Source of the DNA: Castanea sativa
Taxonomy: Eukaryota > Streptophyta > Magnoliopsida > Fagales > Fagaceae
Assembly (NCBI RefSeq): GCF_040712315.1
Contig: NC_134024.1
Location: 29,627,158-29,691,157, forward strand
DNA: 64,000 nt
Reading direction: 5' to 3'
The position numbers and the translations under genes are program-made. Position 1 is the stretch's first letter. Every line of letters starts with the position of its first letter. The notes under the pieces are model-generated. The model was not told where the DNA came from, searched no databases, and saw only the letters and a program-made list of their open reading frames with translations. This document shows, piece by piece, positions 25,201-34,892 of the stretch.

Positions 25201-27196
25201 CAACAGTCCATCAAAAGTTTCAAGATAATACAAATGTAATTAATAATTAAAAAACAATATACTTACTTTTCAGCTTCTATAACATGTTTGAGTCGCTCAG
25301 TTACATGAAAAGAATCAAGAGGAGCAAAACGAAACCGAGTACATCTTGACTGTAGTGCAGGAATAATCTTGTTGACATGATTGCAAATAAGTGCAAACCT
25401 AGTGTTCCTTGTGTATTTTTCAATCACTATACCACAAAGCATAATAAAATAGGTGTATGAGTACAATGAAATGGAGCAAAAATTAAATAAAGTGCAAGCG
25501 TAACAACTTATACAGTTATACCTCTACGCAAGGCAAATTGTGCATCCTTCGTCATAGCATCAGCCTCATCTAGTAAGATCAACTTTACAGATGCCTTTGC
25601 ACTGTTAAAAAACAAAACTATTTTGTAATCAACTACAGGAATGAAGTACATTTCCCCCAGTGACTTTTTCATGCCAAGAAGCAATATACCTTGGGTCTTG
25701 CAAAATTGACAAGAATTGAATGTGAAATGCAACATTAGAACTAGAGCACAAACAAATAATTTAATGGTCATACAAAAACTGGCCAGCATACTCTATCACA
25801 GGATGTAACAAAAACTTTAAAACCCCCAGAAAGTTGAAGAAATGCATGATGTTTAGTCAGCTTTGGCAATCTTATTACTGTCTTGCAGATTGTATAAATT
25901 ATATAGGAACTCTTCTTCACACTTTAAAGCAGTTGTCAAAGTACAATCAGAAATAGGAATGGATAAAAAATCAAAGAGTGTTGAAGGTCCCACAAAACGC
26001 CAGTTTCCATTGTTTGCGTTTATAGTAACATTTAAGGGCAGGGAACGCATTATAACAAATTAGCCCAGATATTTAAGTTCATTTACAACTCAAAACCCAG
26101 TATGAGGCATTGCTGAATTGATGAAATATACACAGCCCGAGTGGACACACTCAACATCAAAGGAATATAAATTTTAAAAAAAAAAAAAAAAAAAGATAAT
26201 GAGTAAAATGATGAAAGATACCCAAATGAGAAGCTTTGAGTGCTTGCAAAATCTTGGATTTGTTGTCTCACAACATCAATTCCCCTATCGTCGGATGCAT
26301 TGAGCTCCAGAATCATATTGTGGTATTGCGCTCCATAAAGCTTGCGCGCCACAGCAAGGATAGTCGACGTTTTACCCGTGCCAGGTGGTCCATACAATAG
26401 AAGATGGGGCAATCTGTTCTCGCTCGTCAGCCTATCAACTATTTAAACCCAATAATTAAAACAAATATATAAACAAATCAAAATTTAAGCTCCATTGTCT
26501 TTTTTCTTTTTTCTTTTTTCTTTTTCTACCATAATTTGGTAAAAGAAATAAAATGATAGAAAAACAACATAGACGTAAAGCTTGCACTAGGCTCGTTTGT
26601 GTATAATAAATTGCTCTCTTGCGTCCTAAATAAGCAACAAATCTTAAAATTCAATACCATTATGTTTTCCTTTCTTTTCCCAAATTTTCTCAGCAACCAA
26701 ACAAATTGAAACATAACCCTAAAATTTGACAACGGAATTGTGATATAATTTACTACGCTCTCCCTAGACTTTCCAATTTCCTGGAGCAAACAGATCACTA
26801 CAGCAAGAATATAGAAAACCCTAGAGAAACAATAGGCAAAATCGGACTCGTCCAAAATGCAAAGTCTCTCTACTTTTTCTTTCCGAACAATTTTCTCGGG
26901 AACCAAACGGAAAATTTTAAAAAAAAAAAATTTTAAAAACACGGACACGGACACGGAGAAACCCTAGGAAATGAATGAGAGAGAGAGAGAGATACTAAAC
27001 TGGTATCGACAATGTCGCGGTGAGCAGCCACGTCAGCGAGGGACTGAGGGCGGTACTTCTCGACCCAGGGAGTGGCTTTGGGTTCGCCAGGGACGACGAC
27101 GTTTTTGCCCTTGTTGTTGCTGTTGCTGTTGTTGTTAAGCTTGTTGTTGTTGTTGTCGTCGTCGTCAATGTCCATGAGAGAAATTACCTCCGTCAT
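22275..27196 (-). CDS. RFC3: Replication factor C subunit 3 (clamp-loader AAA+ ATPase), complete gene
   Basis: Nine exons on the minus strand: 27196-27001, 26438-26222, 25601-25522, 25426-25267, 24584-24503, 23652-23523, 23381-23318, 23238-23170 and 22374-22275. All are GT-AG with consistent phases, giving 365 codons. After an Asp/Asn-rich low-complexity N-terminus (about residues 9-33) comes the clamp-loader block [11 protein letters not shown]. Walker A GPPGTGKT is at 82-89, Walker B ILLDEAD at 146-152, and the SRC arginine-finger motif at 191-193. Sensor 2 ([11 protein letters not shown]) and the collar domain follow. Known role: a small subunit of the pentameric RFC complex that loads PCNA onto primer-template junctions in the nucleus; it corresponds to yeast Rfc3 and human RFC5. 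Length is near the family norm and the motifs look functional. The start is the first ATG of the open frame matching the family N-terminus. Confidence 0.96.
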
Positions 27197-27335
27197 GATG
27201 ATAATTTTATGGCGTTGTTGGATTTGGGGGCTGTGTTTCTTCTTCTTTTTTTGAGAGTGAAGAAGAGGAAGTGGGAGTGGGAGTGTGTGTGAGACGGTGA
27301 CAAAGCGGGGTTCTTTTGGCCAATACAAATGAATG

Positions 27336-27343
27336 GCGCCAAT
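27336..27343 (-). promoter_or_regulatory. E2F-like site upstream of RFC3
   Basis: On the minus strand, ATTGGCGC fits the plant E2F consensus WTTSSCSS about 140 bases upstream of the RFC3 ATG. It overlaps a GGCGCC palindrome and lies near a second CCAAT motif (27320-27324). Replication genes are established E2F targets in plants; the use of this site is inferred. Confidence 0.4.
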
Positions 27344-27529
27344 CATATATTTGAGGCCCGATCGCACACGGTTCGTGATATTACGTATTTTCAAAAAGTC
27401 TTTTAAACTTAAAAACTGTTGTTCAAATATAAGTACCAAACGGGCCTCATATTTTTTTTTCCTTTATTTTTTGTTTTTTTTTCCAAAGTAAGAATGAGAG
27501 AAGATTTGTTGAAGTTCACGATGATGTTT

Positions 27530-28410
27530 TTTTTCCATTTTTAGTAATAATTTCGTTAATTGGCATGGTTTTGAAATATTTTAGCAAATTAGCATCTCAA
27601 GTTTGTTAAGACTCAATTTTAATGAAGGAAATCGAGTCTAATACACTCTATTAATGTTTTGGCAGAGGCTGATGTGGATTTTTTGTATACGTGGAACTCG
27701 AATCTAATACACTCGATTTATGTTTTGGAGAAGAAATATTACACAACTAGAGAACACAGAGAAGGAGGAGAGATTTTTTTGCAAGTAGGTTTGGTTTTGC
27801 ATGTAGAGAGTTCCTTCAATGCCCAAATGCAAACACACATAATTGCCCAGATTCAACAAGGAACAAGGAAAAACAAGAGGAAAAAAAAACACTAGTGAAA
27901 AGATTTGAAAAATTAGTGCCGTTATGGGCAACAAAGCTACTTCCTCTCCTCTGCCAAATTACCAAGATCGATTCGGGTATTTATTTTGGGTTTTGTGTTT
28001 GGTTTTGTTCTTGGGTTTTTGGGACTGGAAGTGGAAGAGAATGGTGTTGTTTGCAGGAATTGGTGGTTTTTTCTTTAGAGGGAGAAGAAGAGGTTCAGAG
28101 AAGAAGAAGAAGAATAAGAGGATCGGTTTTTTGGGTTCTGGATTTGTTTCCATCGGTGGTTTCTATGTTTTCTAGGTTCTAGGTTTGCCTCCACCATGTT
28201 TTATGGGTTTTGGTGGTCTATGTTTTATGGGTTTGGTGTTTTGGTTTTGTTTGAGGGAAAAACTCGAGTTCCACGTGGATAATACTCCACCTCAACACTA
28301 CCAGCACATGGAACTCAAGTTGCTATAGCGAACTCAAGATGTTAATTTGCCAATAAGTTTAGAAACGATACTTACTAATTAATATGTTTGAAAATGGTGT
28401 TATATGGCAA
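27530..28410. mobile_element. Long-TIR non-autonomous element (MULE-like) beside the RFC3 promoter
   Basis: Imperfect inverted arms of roughly 150-180 bp (about 27530-27710 and 28255-28410). Clear matching blocks include GCAAATTAGCATCTCAAGTT against the complement of AACTCAAGATGTTAATTTGC, and ACGTGGAACTCGA against TCGAGTTCCACGT. Long degenerate inverted ends around a non-transposase interior are typical of Mutator-like non-autonomous elements. The limits are approximate and no target duplication was fixed. Confidence 0.45.
27924..28175 (+). CDS. Small hypothetical ORF (83 codons) inside the long-TIR element
   Basis: Begins MGNKATSSPLPNYQDR, followed by two hydrophobic segments (about residues 18-33 and 40-50) and a Lys/Arg-rich stretch. 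I recognise no family. The MGNK start and membrane-like segments are suggestive, but the interior is low-complexity and there is no transcript or homology evidence. It could be a captured exon or chance. Confidence 0.2.
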   Translation: MGNKATSSPLPNYQDRFGYLFWVLCLVLFLGFWDWKWKRMVLFAGIGGFFFRGRRRGSEKKKKNKRIGFLGSGFVSIGGFYVF

Positions 28411-28632
28411 ATATGGCCTCACAATGATGAACATAAAGAGTCTTCAAAAATTCAAAGAATCTAATTGAAAAAAGAAGTGTGTCTTGGAGCTCAATAATAA
28501 AATTACAACTAGTCACTAACATGTGCGATGCATGAGAATAGCTACTAAATGAGTTATAGGGGGGAAAAACCATTATTTTTGAGTTGCAGTAGTAAGCAAA
28601 AATGCATGAGATAAAATAATAATAATAAAAAT

Positions 28633-28860
28633 GGCAAATTACACTTTGGCCAACTGTGGTTTTTCCAAAAAAAACACTTTTGCCTATCAAGGATTTAAAA
28701 ATTAAGAAGTCAGTTATGTTTGTCTCCAGTTATCCACCTTTGTTAAAAACAATGATAAATTTGTATTTTTGCTACCATTTTATGTCTCTCTTCCCTCAAA
28801 ACATAAAAATCTAAAAAATCAAGAGAAAAGAAGATCTAAAAGTTAGGTTTTGTAAAAATT
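28633..28860 (+). repeat. Left arm of a long inverted repeat pair
   Basis: About 230 bp that recurs, reverse-complemented, at 36332-36562. Shared blocks include AAATTACACTTTG, CCACCTTTGTTAAAAA, AAATTTGTATTTTTGCTAC and AAATCTAAAAGTTAGGTTTT. It is non-coding. See the right arm and the corresponding finding. Confidence 0.8.
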
Positions 28861-29151
28861 AAAACTAACTTTTAGATATTTTTTCTCTAACCTTTTAAGG
28901 AATTCACTATCCCATACTTGAAGTTTAAGAGTCTTCATGTTTAAAAGAACTTATAAAGTGGATTTCATCCTATTGTCCTTGGCTTCCATGATCTTAGATT
29001 GGTATCTCTTCTAGACTCTTGTAAAGGGTATATTGCAACCCATAACTATTAAAGTTGCAACTAATAGAGCAAATGATCTCAAACCTAAATTTGTATGTAG
29101 AATGTAGATTGCTAAGGATATTTGTGCAGGCAACATCCATATTATGTTTAA
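28861..29151. other. Spacer between the left inverted arm and the Harbinger element
   Basis: No coding or structural signal recognised apart from the TAA target duplication (29149-29151) at its right edge. Confidence 0.4.
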
Positions 29152-29404
29152 GGGTGAGTTTGGTTGGGCTTTTTGAAAAAGTGCATAATGAAAAAGTTGA
29201 GTTTTCAAAAAGTGCATAATGAAAAAGTGATTTTTCAAAAAGCTGAGTGTTTGGTAAAAGCTATTAAAAAGTGTTTTTTGAAAAAGCTGAGTATTTGGCT
29301 AAAACTATAAAAGTTGCAGTTTGAAGGATAAATTACCAAAAAGAACAATGTATATATAAGGGAGTTTATTTCATACTTAAATCAACTACTTCATATACTT
29401 ACTA

Positions 29405-29435
<31 letters not shown>

Positions 29436-29717
29436 TTATATTATTGGTATTATTTTAATAATGTTTGGGCAATTATTCTTTTTTAGTGTCATAATTATTT
29501 GTTATTACCATTAATGACTTCTTATTAATATTAATTAAATCTAAATAATTTTCATCATCATGAAGCATAAAATGAAAATGTAAAAAGACGATAAAATATA
29601 CACCAATAATCCAAGTTTAAATTGTGCTATATAAAAATGTAAAAAGATATAAAATACATACCAATAACCCAAATATAAATTGTACTACATGATATTATAT
29701 AAAAAAAAATACAACTA

Positions 29718-31293
29718 CTAATTATTACCCCCCCAAATGGAATTTGCAATGGAATCACGAAGAACCACCATCGCAGGATCTGTTAAAGATCCTGAGTTCT
29801 GCTCATAACTGCTACCTGCTTCACTATTACGTTCTCTTCTAGAAATTGAATCTTGATTGGCATTTATGAACTCCCTATCATCCCTATCATTTAGTCTAAC
29901 AAAATTATGAAGAGCCATAGTAGCAGATACAATAAGTATTTGGATATGGAATGGAAAAGATGGCATGTTTCTAATAATTCTCCATTTATTCTTCCACACA
30001 CCAAAAGTGCGCTCAATCACACATCGAAGAGATGAGTGAGCATGATTAAATTTTTCATATCTAGTTCTAGGGCTTCCACCTCTCCTTCGAAAGTCCTGAA
30101 GATGGTATGATATCCCTTTGTATGGTGCCAAATAGCCTTTCATCATTGGGTATCCAGAATCAACTACATAATATTTTCCTAGACAAAAAAATTCAATTGT
30201 ATTAACATACACACAATATGTCATTATAATGAACAATTGATTAACCAATTACAAACCTGGTGGTGGGTGCGAAAAGTTCTTACTTTGTTTACGAATAGTA
30301 TCAAGAAAAATGTGGGTGTCGTGTGCTGCACCTTCCCATCCAGGCAAAACAAATGTGAATAACATATCAAAGTCACATGCAGCCATCACATTTTGGGTTG
30401 GATATCCCTTTCTTCCAAAGTATGGAATGGACTTCTCAGTAGGTACAATCGCTATCACATGTGTGCCATCAATCGCACCAATGTAATCCTAATAAAAACA
30501 TTAATAGTTTTCAGTTTCACATGCATTGTATTATCTTATAGATAATAACACTTGTTCAAATATACAATAGTACACATACTTTGAAATGTGGCCAATAAAT
30601 TGGATGGTCTTGTATTTTTGTTGGAACTTCACTAAAAGTTGGATCCGAAGGCTTTACATATGCAGCTGCAAAGCGAGCACCCAACAGAGTGATCATCTTC
30701 TCAAAATGTCTACTTATGGTTTCACCCGAATGCTGAAATAATTCTTGAACCATTCAGTTACATGTTCCATGACCAAGTATCACTAAACAGATTGCCACTA
30801 ACTCTTCTAACCTTATATTCCATGAATGTTGAAGTCCAAAGTCATGTTGTAAAACTTGACACAAATTATGAAACACCTCATTTCTCATTCTAAACATATT
30901 GTAACACAAATTCTCATTACCTTCCATACAGCGTCTCAGCCAATCCCACCCTGTTTGTTCAGAATCATAACAAGGAGTCTTATTAATGTACTTATTGAAA
31001 TACGTCATAACTGCTTCACAGGTAACTGTCACAAGCTGGTAAAACTCCTTGTCAGAATCGTCATTACTATCATCATCATCAGAATCACCGTCACTGTCAT
31101 CATCACCGTCACTACTTTCACCATCATCATCATCATTGTTATCACCATCATTATTATTGTCTGCACCATCATTATTATTGTCAGCATTGTCATAATCACC
31201 ACCATCATGATCATCACAATAATTTCTATAATCCCCATCCATTAATAGTTCCATAAAATGGCCACTCTCATGAGTACCATTATAATCATCCAC
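29718..31293 (-). pseudogene. Harbinger DDE transposase, interrupted by one TGA
   Basis: Exons 31293-30580, 30488-30257 and 30178-29718 have matching phases and GT-AG borders. The first exon starts with an Asp/Ser-rich acidic region (about residues 10-80), followed by the helical N-terminal region ending in SGETISRHF. The DDE_Tnp_4 catalytic core follows: AIDGTH (first Asp), VVDSGYP (second Asp) and RCVIERTFGVWKNKW (Glu). PPPGKYYVVDSGYP spans the last splice junction, confirming the intron. A TGA at 30756-30754 interrupts exon 1 just upstream of the SGETISRH motif. Homologues commonly have Arg here, so a CGA-to-TGA change is likely. The enzyme would cut and paste the element together with the Myb/SANT partner; as read, this copy is inactive unless readthrough occurs. 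Confidence 0.9.
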
Positions 31294-31559
31294 ATTGGTT
31301 TAAGCTACACAACAAAGTAACAAATACTCAATCAAGACAATTCACAACATACCAAGACAATTCACAACATTAAGTACATAACACTGTAATGAAAATTTCA
31401 AATATGTTTACATTACACATATATTAGTCCAAAGCTAATACTAAATATCACATAACTTAGTTTAAAGTTAATACAACATAGCAAATACAACATAGTTAAT
31501 ACAACATAGCTAACTTAGTTTAAAGTTAATACAACATAGTTAATACCACATAAGGTTAG
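31294..31559. other. Spacer between the two Harbinger genes, with short direct repeats
   Basis: AAGACAATTCACAACAT occurs twice in tandem (about 31336-31373). A TTAGTTTAAAGTTAATACAAC-like unit recurs at about 31457-31545. It is non-coding. Confidence 0.6.
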
Positions 31560-32581
31560 TCACTTCTTTTGGTTATAAATCATTGCTTGTAGCCACTCTA
31601 GCTGTGACTCTGGGTCCTTGAAAGTTAGGAACATTTCCCTACATGACTTTTTTAGTAAGATAATGGAAGCTTGAACCACAAACGTACTTTCCACTCCAGG
31701 AAGTGCTCTCACAATCGCCATTACATTATCAATTGAACTTGGTGACTCTCGAGAAGTACCTTCAGACTTATTCTGACATACAGTTATTAATTGACTAATA
31801 CGATTGTCCAACATTGCAACTCCTCCTATCTTCTTCTTTTTCTTCTGTGAGGGTATTGATTCACTAGCTCGCTTTTGTCCTGAACTACGTGATTGACTAG
31901 TATGTCCTTGCTGCAAACTATCAATGTCTAAACTCATGTCACATTGGTTATCCTTAAATTCAGAGCTACCATCTGAATCACCAGCACCCTCTTTTGGCAT
32001 TGTTGGAGGTAATGTACCTGAAGAAGGGGTCCATGCAGCTACCCCAGTTGCTGCAACATCCCTAAACATTATCTCAAGTTGTTCTAGATTCTGTGGACCT
32101 TTCTCTCGAAATTTTTTAGCTTTGGGTAATTCCTACAAAATGTAATTGTAATTTCACTCATATAAGAATAATATTAAAAAAAAAAAAACTATCTCCAACT
32201 AACTACATATTAATAAAATACTCAACTCACCTTCAACTTCAGGTCCCACCAATAATCGGGAGCATCAATCGTTCCCTTCACTGCATCCCAACCTAAACCT
32301 GTGTCAAGATTCCTCAATTTTTCCCAAACTCTCCAATCACCTTTTAATACATCCCACCTACTTTTTAATTGGTCCTTATCATAGTTTTGACCGGTCTCAT
32401 CACAAAATTTGGTCACCAAATTGAACCAACCTTTGGTACTAAAGCCAACACCTTTTGTTCTATTCTCGGCTTGAATTTGTTCCACACAAAGGTTACAAAA
32501 AGTAGTTGTCCACGTTGGATTAACATCCCAATCTACTCTAGCCTTTTTTACCTCAGGGTTGGAAGTGGTCTTTTTACCCAT
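31560..32581 (-). CDS. Harbinger-associated Myb/SANT-like DNA-binding protein
   Basis: Exons 32581-32231 and 32132-31560, joined at AAG|GTGAGT ... TTGTAG|GAA in phase, give 307 residues. Residues about 15-110 form a Myb/SANT-like (Myb_DNA-bind_3) domain with spaced tryptophans: WDVNPTWTTTFCNLCVEQI, GWFNLVTKF, LKSRWDVLKGDWRVWEKL, and the YWWDLKLK end. A Ser/Pro-rich linker follows, then a basic KKKKK segment and a helical C-terminus ending AMIYNQKK. In PIF/Harbinger elements this partner binds the terminal repeats and carries the transposase to the nucleus. The open frame is intact. A domesticated L10-interacting-MYB-type host gene is excluded by its position between the terminal repeats. Confidence 0.85.
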
Positions 32582-32954
32582 CTATAAAGTTAACCAACCA
32601 TAAGAAATGCAAAAAATAGAAGATTGCAAAAAATGCAAAAAACGCATAATCAATAACATAAAAAATAAGTTTACACTTAAATGAGTGAAAATAATTAAAT
32701 ATGTGTCAATTTGCTCAAGTAACTAGTTCATATTTTTTATTATGTAGTGCATTCCTAGAGAATGAGAGTGAATTATCTTCATTTAATCTTCCAAGTCATC
32801 AAACTTGATTCTTCTCCAAAAAAAAACAAAAAAAGTCATCAAACTTGATATTTATGTCAATCTGTTGACTCATTTTTATGTGTTAATGAGGGAAGTACAT
32901 TTATGTCCATCTATTTATTACCTATAAGTTGTGCACTAATTATGTATATAAAAG

Positions 32955-32956
<2 letters not shown>

Positions 32957-33022
<66 letters not shown>
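32957..33022. repeat. (AT)33 microsatellite inside the Harbinger element
   Basis: Sixty-six bases of pure AT alternation, followed by a short CA run (33024-33034). It can extrude as a cruciform and is prone to assembly error. Confidence 0.95.
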
Positions 33023-33029
<7 letters not shown>

Positions 33030-33145
33030 CACATATTGTTATAAAAGTTATTTATGAAACAATTTATTGGAATGCTCCGGCGATGGCGCTGCGCTGCTGG
33101 CGATGAAGCCGCTGGCGATGCGATGTACTGCTGCTGATGGGGCAT

Positions 33146-33190
33146 GCCCAGCAGCAGCAGCTGATGCAGCTGCTGTTGCTGCTGCTGGGC
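33146..33190. repeat. CAG/CTG-rich palindrome
   Basis: GCCCAGCAGCAGCA (33146-33159) is the exact reverse complement of TGCTGCTGCTGGGC (33177-33190), with a 17-base loop that itself contains CAGCTG. It sits in a GC-rich island (33070-33200) within otherwise AT-rich DNA. Confidence 0.85.
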
Positions 33191-34336
33191 AGAGGCTGGA
33201 ACCAAGTCAACCAAACAACAAATGAGAACAATTTTTGAAATACTCATCTGCTCTCTTTTTTGACCCAAAGAGACAAAGGAGGAAAACCATGGACAATTTT
33301 TTTTCTTATATTCCCTAAATTTCTCACATAATAATTTCAACAAAACTTTCAACTTCAAGTACTGAAAGTTCAGGGTTTTTTTTTTCTATGCAATAATGAA
33401 AACAGAAAGAAACCCAGTGCCTAAAACAATATATAATTCACAGCTTTACAATCAAAAAGCTCCTATATTGCACAAAACTAGAGAATTAAAGAGAAAGTTA
33501 GCAACACATAAAACGCAAAATTCACAACAAATAACTCAGGATTACACAACTCAAAGGCTATTCTTTGTTGGATTATCATACATCAAGGTTTCCTTTTTAT
33601 GAATTTTGTTACTTTTAGGTCTTGATGTGCACTTGTTGATCTAGCTTGCACATCTTAAACATGGATATTTACTTAAGATTAGAGACACAATCATGATTGA
33701 AACACAAGCTGTCAGAAAAGAATACTGATTCAGACATGTGATGTAGAAAAGAACACAAGCTTTCTGAATTTATAAACCTAAAATATACGATTATGCCAAC
33801 ATTAATATATATAATCTTAGTTTAGGTTTGTTGGTTCAACCCTTTCAATTCATGTGATAGCTAGCGTAAAGACTTTCATACACATTCAGTGCCATATAAT
33901 AATTAAGAAAAGTTCAAACCCGTGAAGGTATATGACTAATAAATATGGAATCCACAATGTATAAAGTTTTGAAATTGTAGATAGTGGTCAAGACAAAAGA
34001 TCAAATACATTTTTGGTAAGTAGATCAAAGATTAAATACAAAATACAGTAAATTTTTGGTAAGTAGATCAAATACACCCTGTTTGTTCAGATCTGAAAAA
34101 AAATTTCCCACACTCGGTAAAAAAAAGAAAAAGAAAAATTTCAGATCACTGTTGGTACCTGGTGGTTTTCGGTAGCAAATCAGTATTGCTTGGTGCTTTT
34201 TTGATCAAATGCGTACCTTCAAAAAGACTTTCTCAGATCAGAAAGTCTCATAAATAAATTTTTTAAAAAAATTACAGATCAGAGAAAACGAAGAAAGCAG
34301 AAGAGGAAGAAGAAGAAGAAGTCACGGATGACTTAC

Positions 34337-34440
34337 CACAGAGAGATCGATAGCAGCACAGAGAGGGCAGAGCAGAGAAGAGATGAGAGGAATGAGGGTC
34401 AGGGATTTCAGCGGAGCAGAGAGATGAGATGAGAGGGTGA
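34337..34440 (-). other. Possible 5' leader exon of the Harbinger Myb/SANT gene
   Basis: On the minus strand a CT-rich stretch with several CTCTTCTCTG motifs ends at a good donor, CTGTG|GTAAGT (GT at 34336-34335), well upstream of the 32581 start. Its position just inside the terminal repeat suggests the first transcribed exon. Confidence 0.3.
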
Positions 34441-34892
34441 TTCGGTAATTTTAGGATTCAGCCCAACGGATAGCTGAAAACGTTGATGGACGTTTTGCTT
34501 ATGGACCTCCAGACCTCCCTAAACAGATTCAGCGTTTTTGCCTTGGCCCAAAATGCAACTTTTACCCAAAAGTTGCGTTTTTGCTTCACCAAACACCCAA
34601 AGAAACCCAACTTTATGTAAAAGCTGCGTTTTAGCCCCTAAAAGCCCAACCAAACGGGCACTAAGTACTAAATGAAGTCTTTGATTCTTTGGATATCTAC
34701 TATCATATAGTCTATGATCTCTCCACTAGTGTGGTTCTGGCAGGATTGACTCGACAGAAGTAAGCCTTTTTTATATATGTGAGATATAAGAGCAACTCTA
34801 AGGCGAAGGCAAAGCAGGTGTGCCCCAAAAATCCATTGCCTATGTGCGATTGTCTTAACCATTTTGACACCTAAAAATGCTAGGTTCAGAAG

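Larger units (their letters stand above)
29152..34661 (-). mobile_element. PIF/Harbinger DNA transposon, structurally complete
   Basis: Left terminus begins GGGTGAGTTTGGTTGGGCTTTT after TAA (29149-29151). The right terminus, read inward on the minus strand, is GTGCCCGTTTGGTTGGGCTTTT, with TAA again outside (34662-34664). The inner 16 bp GTTTGGTTGGGCTTTT match perfectly. TAA/TTA duplication and G-rich ends are diagnostic of PIF/Harbinger. The 5510 bp interior carries the two expected genes on the minus strand: a Myb/SANT protein (32581-31560) and a DDE transposase (31293-29718). A leader exon ending with donor GTAAGT at 34336 is likely. Only the in-frame TGA in the transposase argues against autonomy. 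Confidence 0.92.

Noticed and set aside
27020..27292. Hydrophobic plus-strand frames over RFC3 exon 1
   Set aside because: They are the complement of the Asn/Asp-rich first exon of RFC3 and lack any conserved feature.
30856..31245. 129-codon plus-strand frame rich in Ile/Thr/Val
   Set aside because: It is the complement of the Asp-rich N-terminus of the Harbinger transposase; its composition is a by-product of GAT/GAC codons.
31560..32581. Host L10-interacting-MYB-type gene
   Set aside because: The domain is similar, but the gene lies within matching terminal repeats next to the transposase, so it belongs to the transposon.
32903..33106. Tyr/Ile repeat protein
   Set aside because: An artefact of translating the (AT)33 microsatellite.
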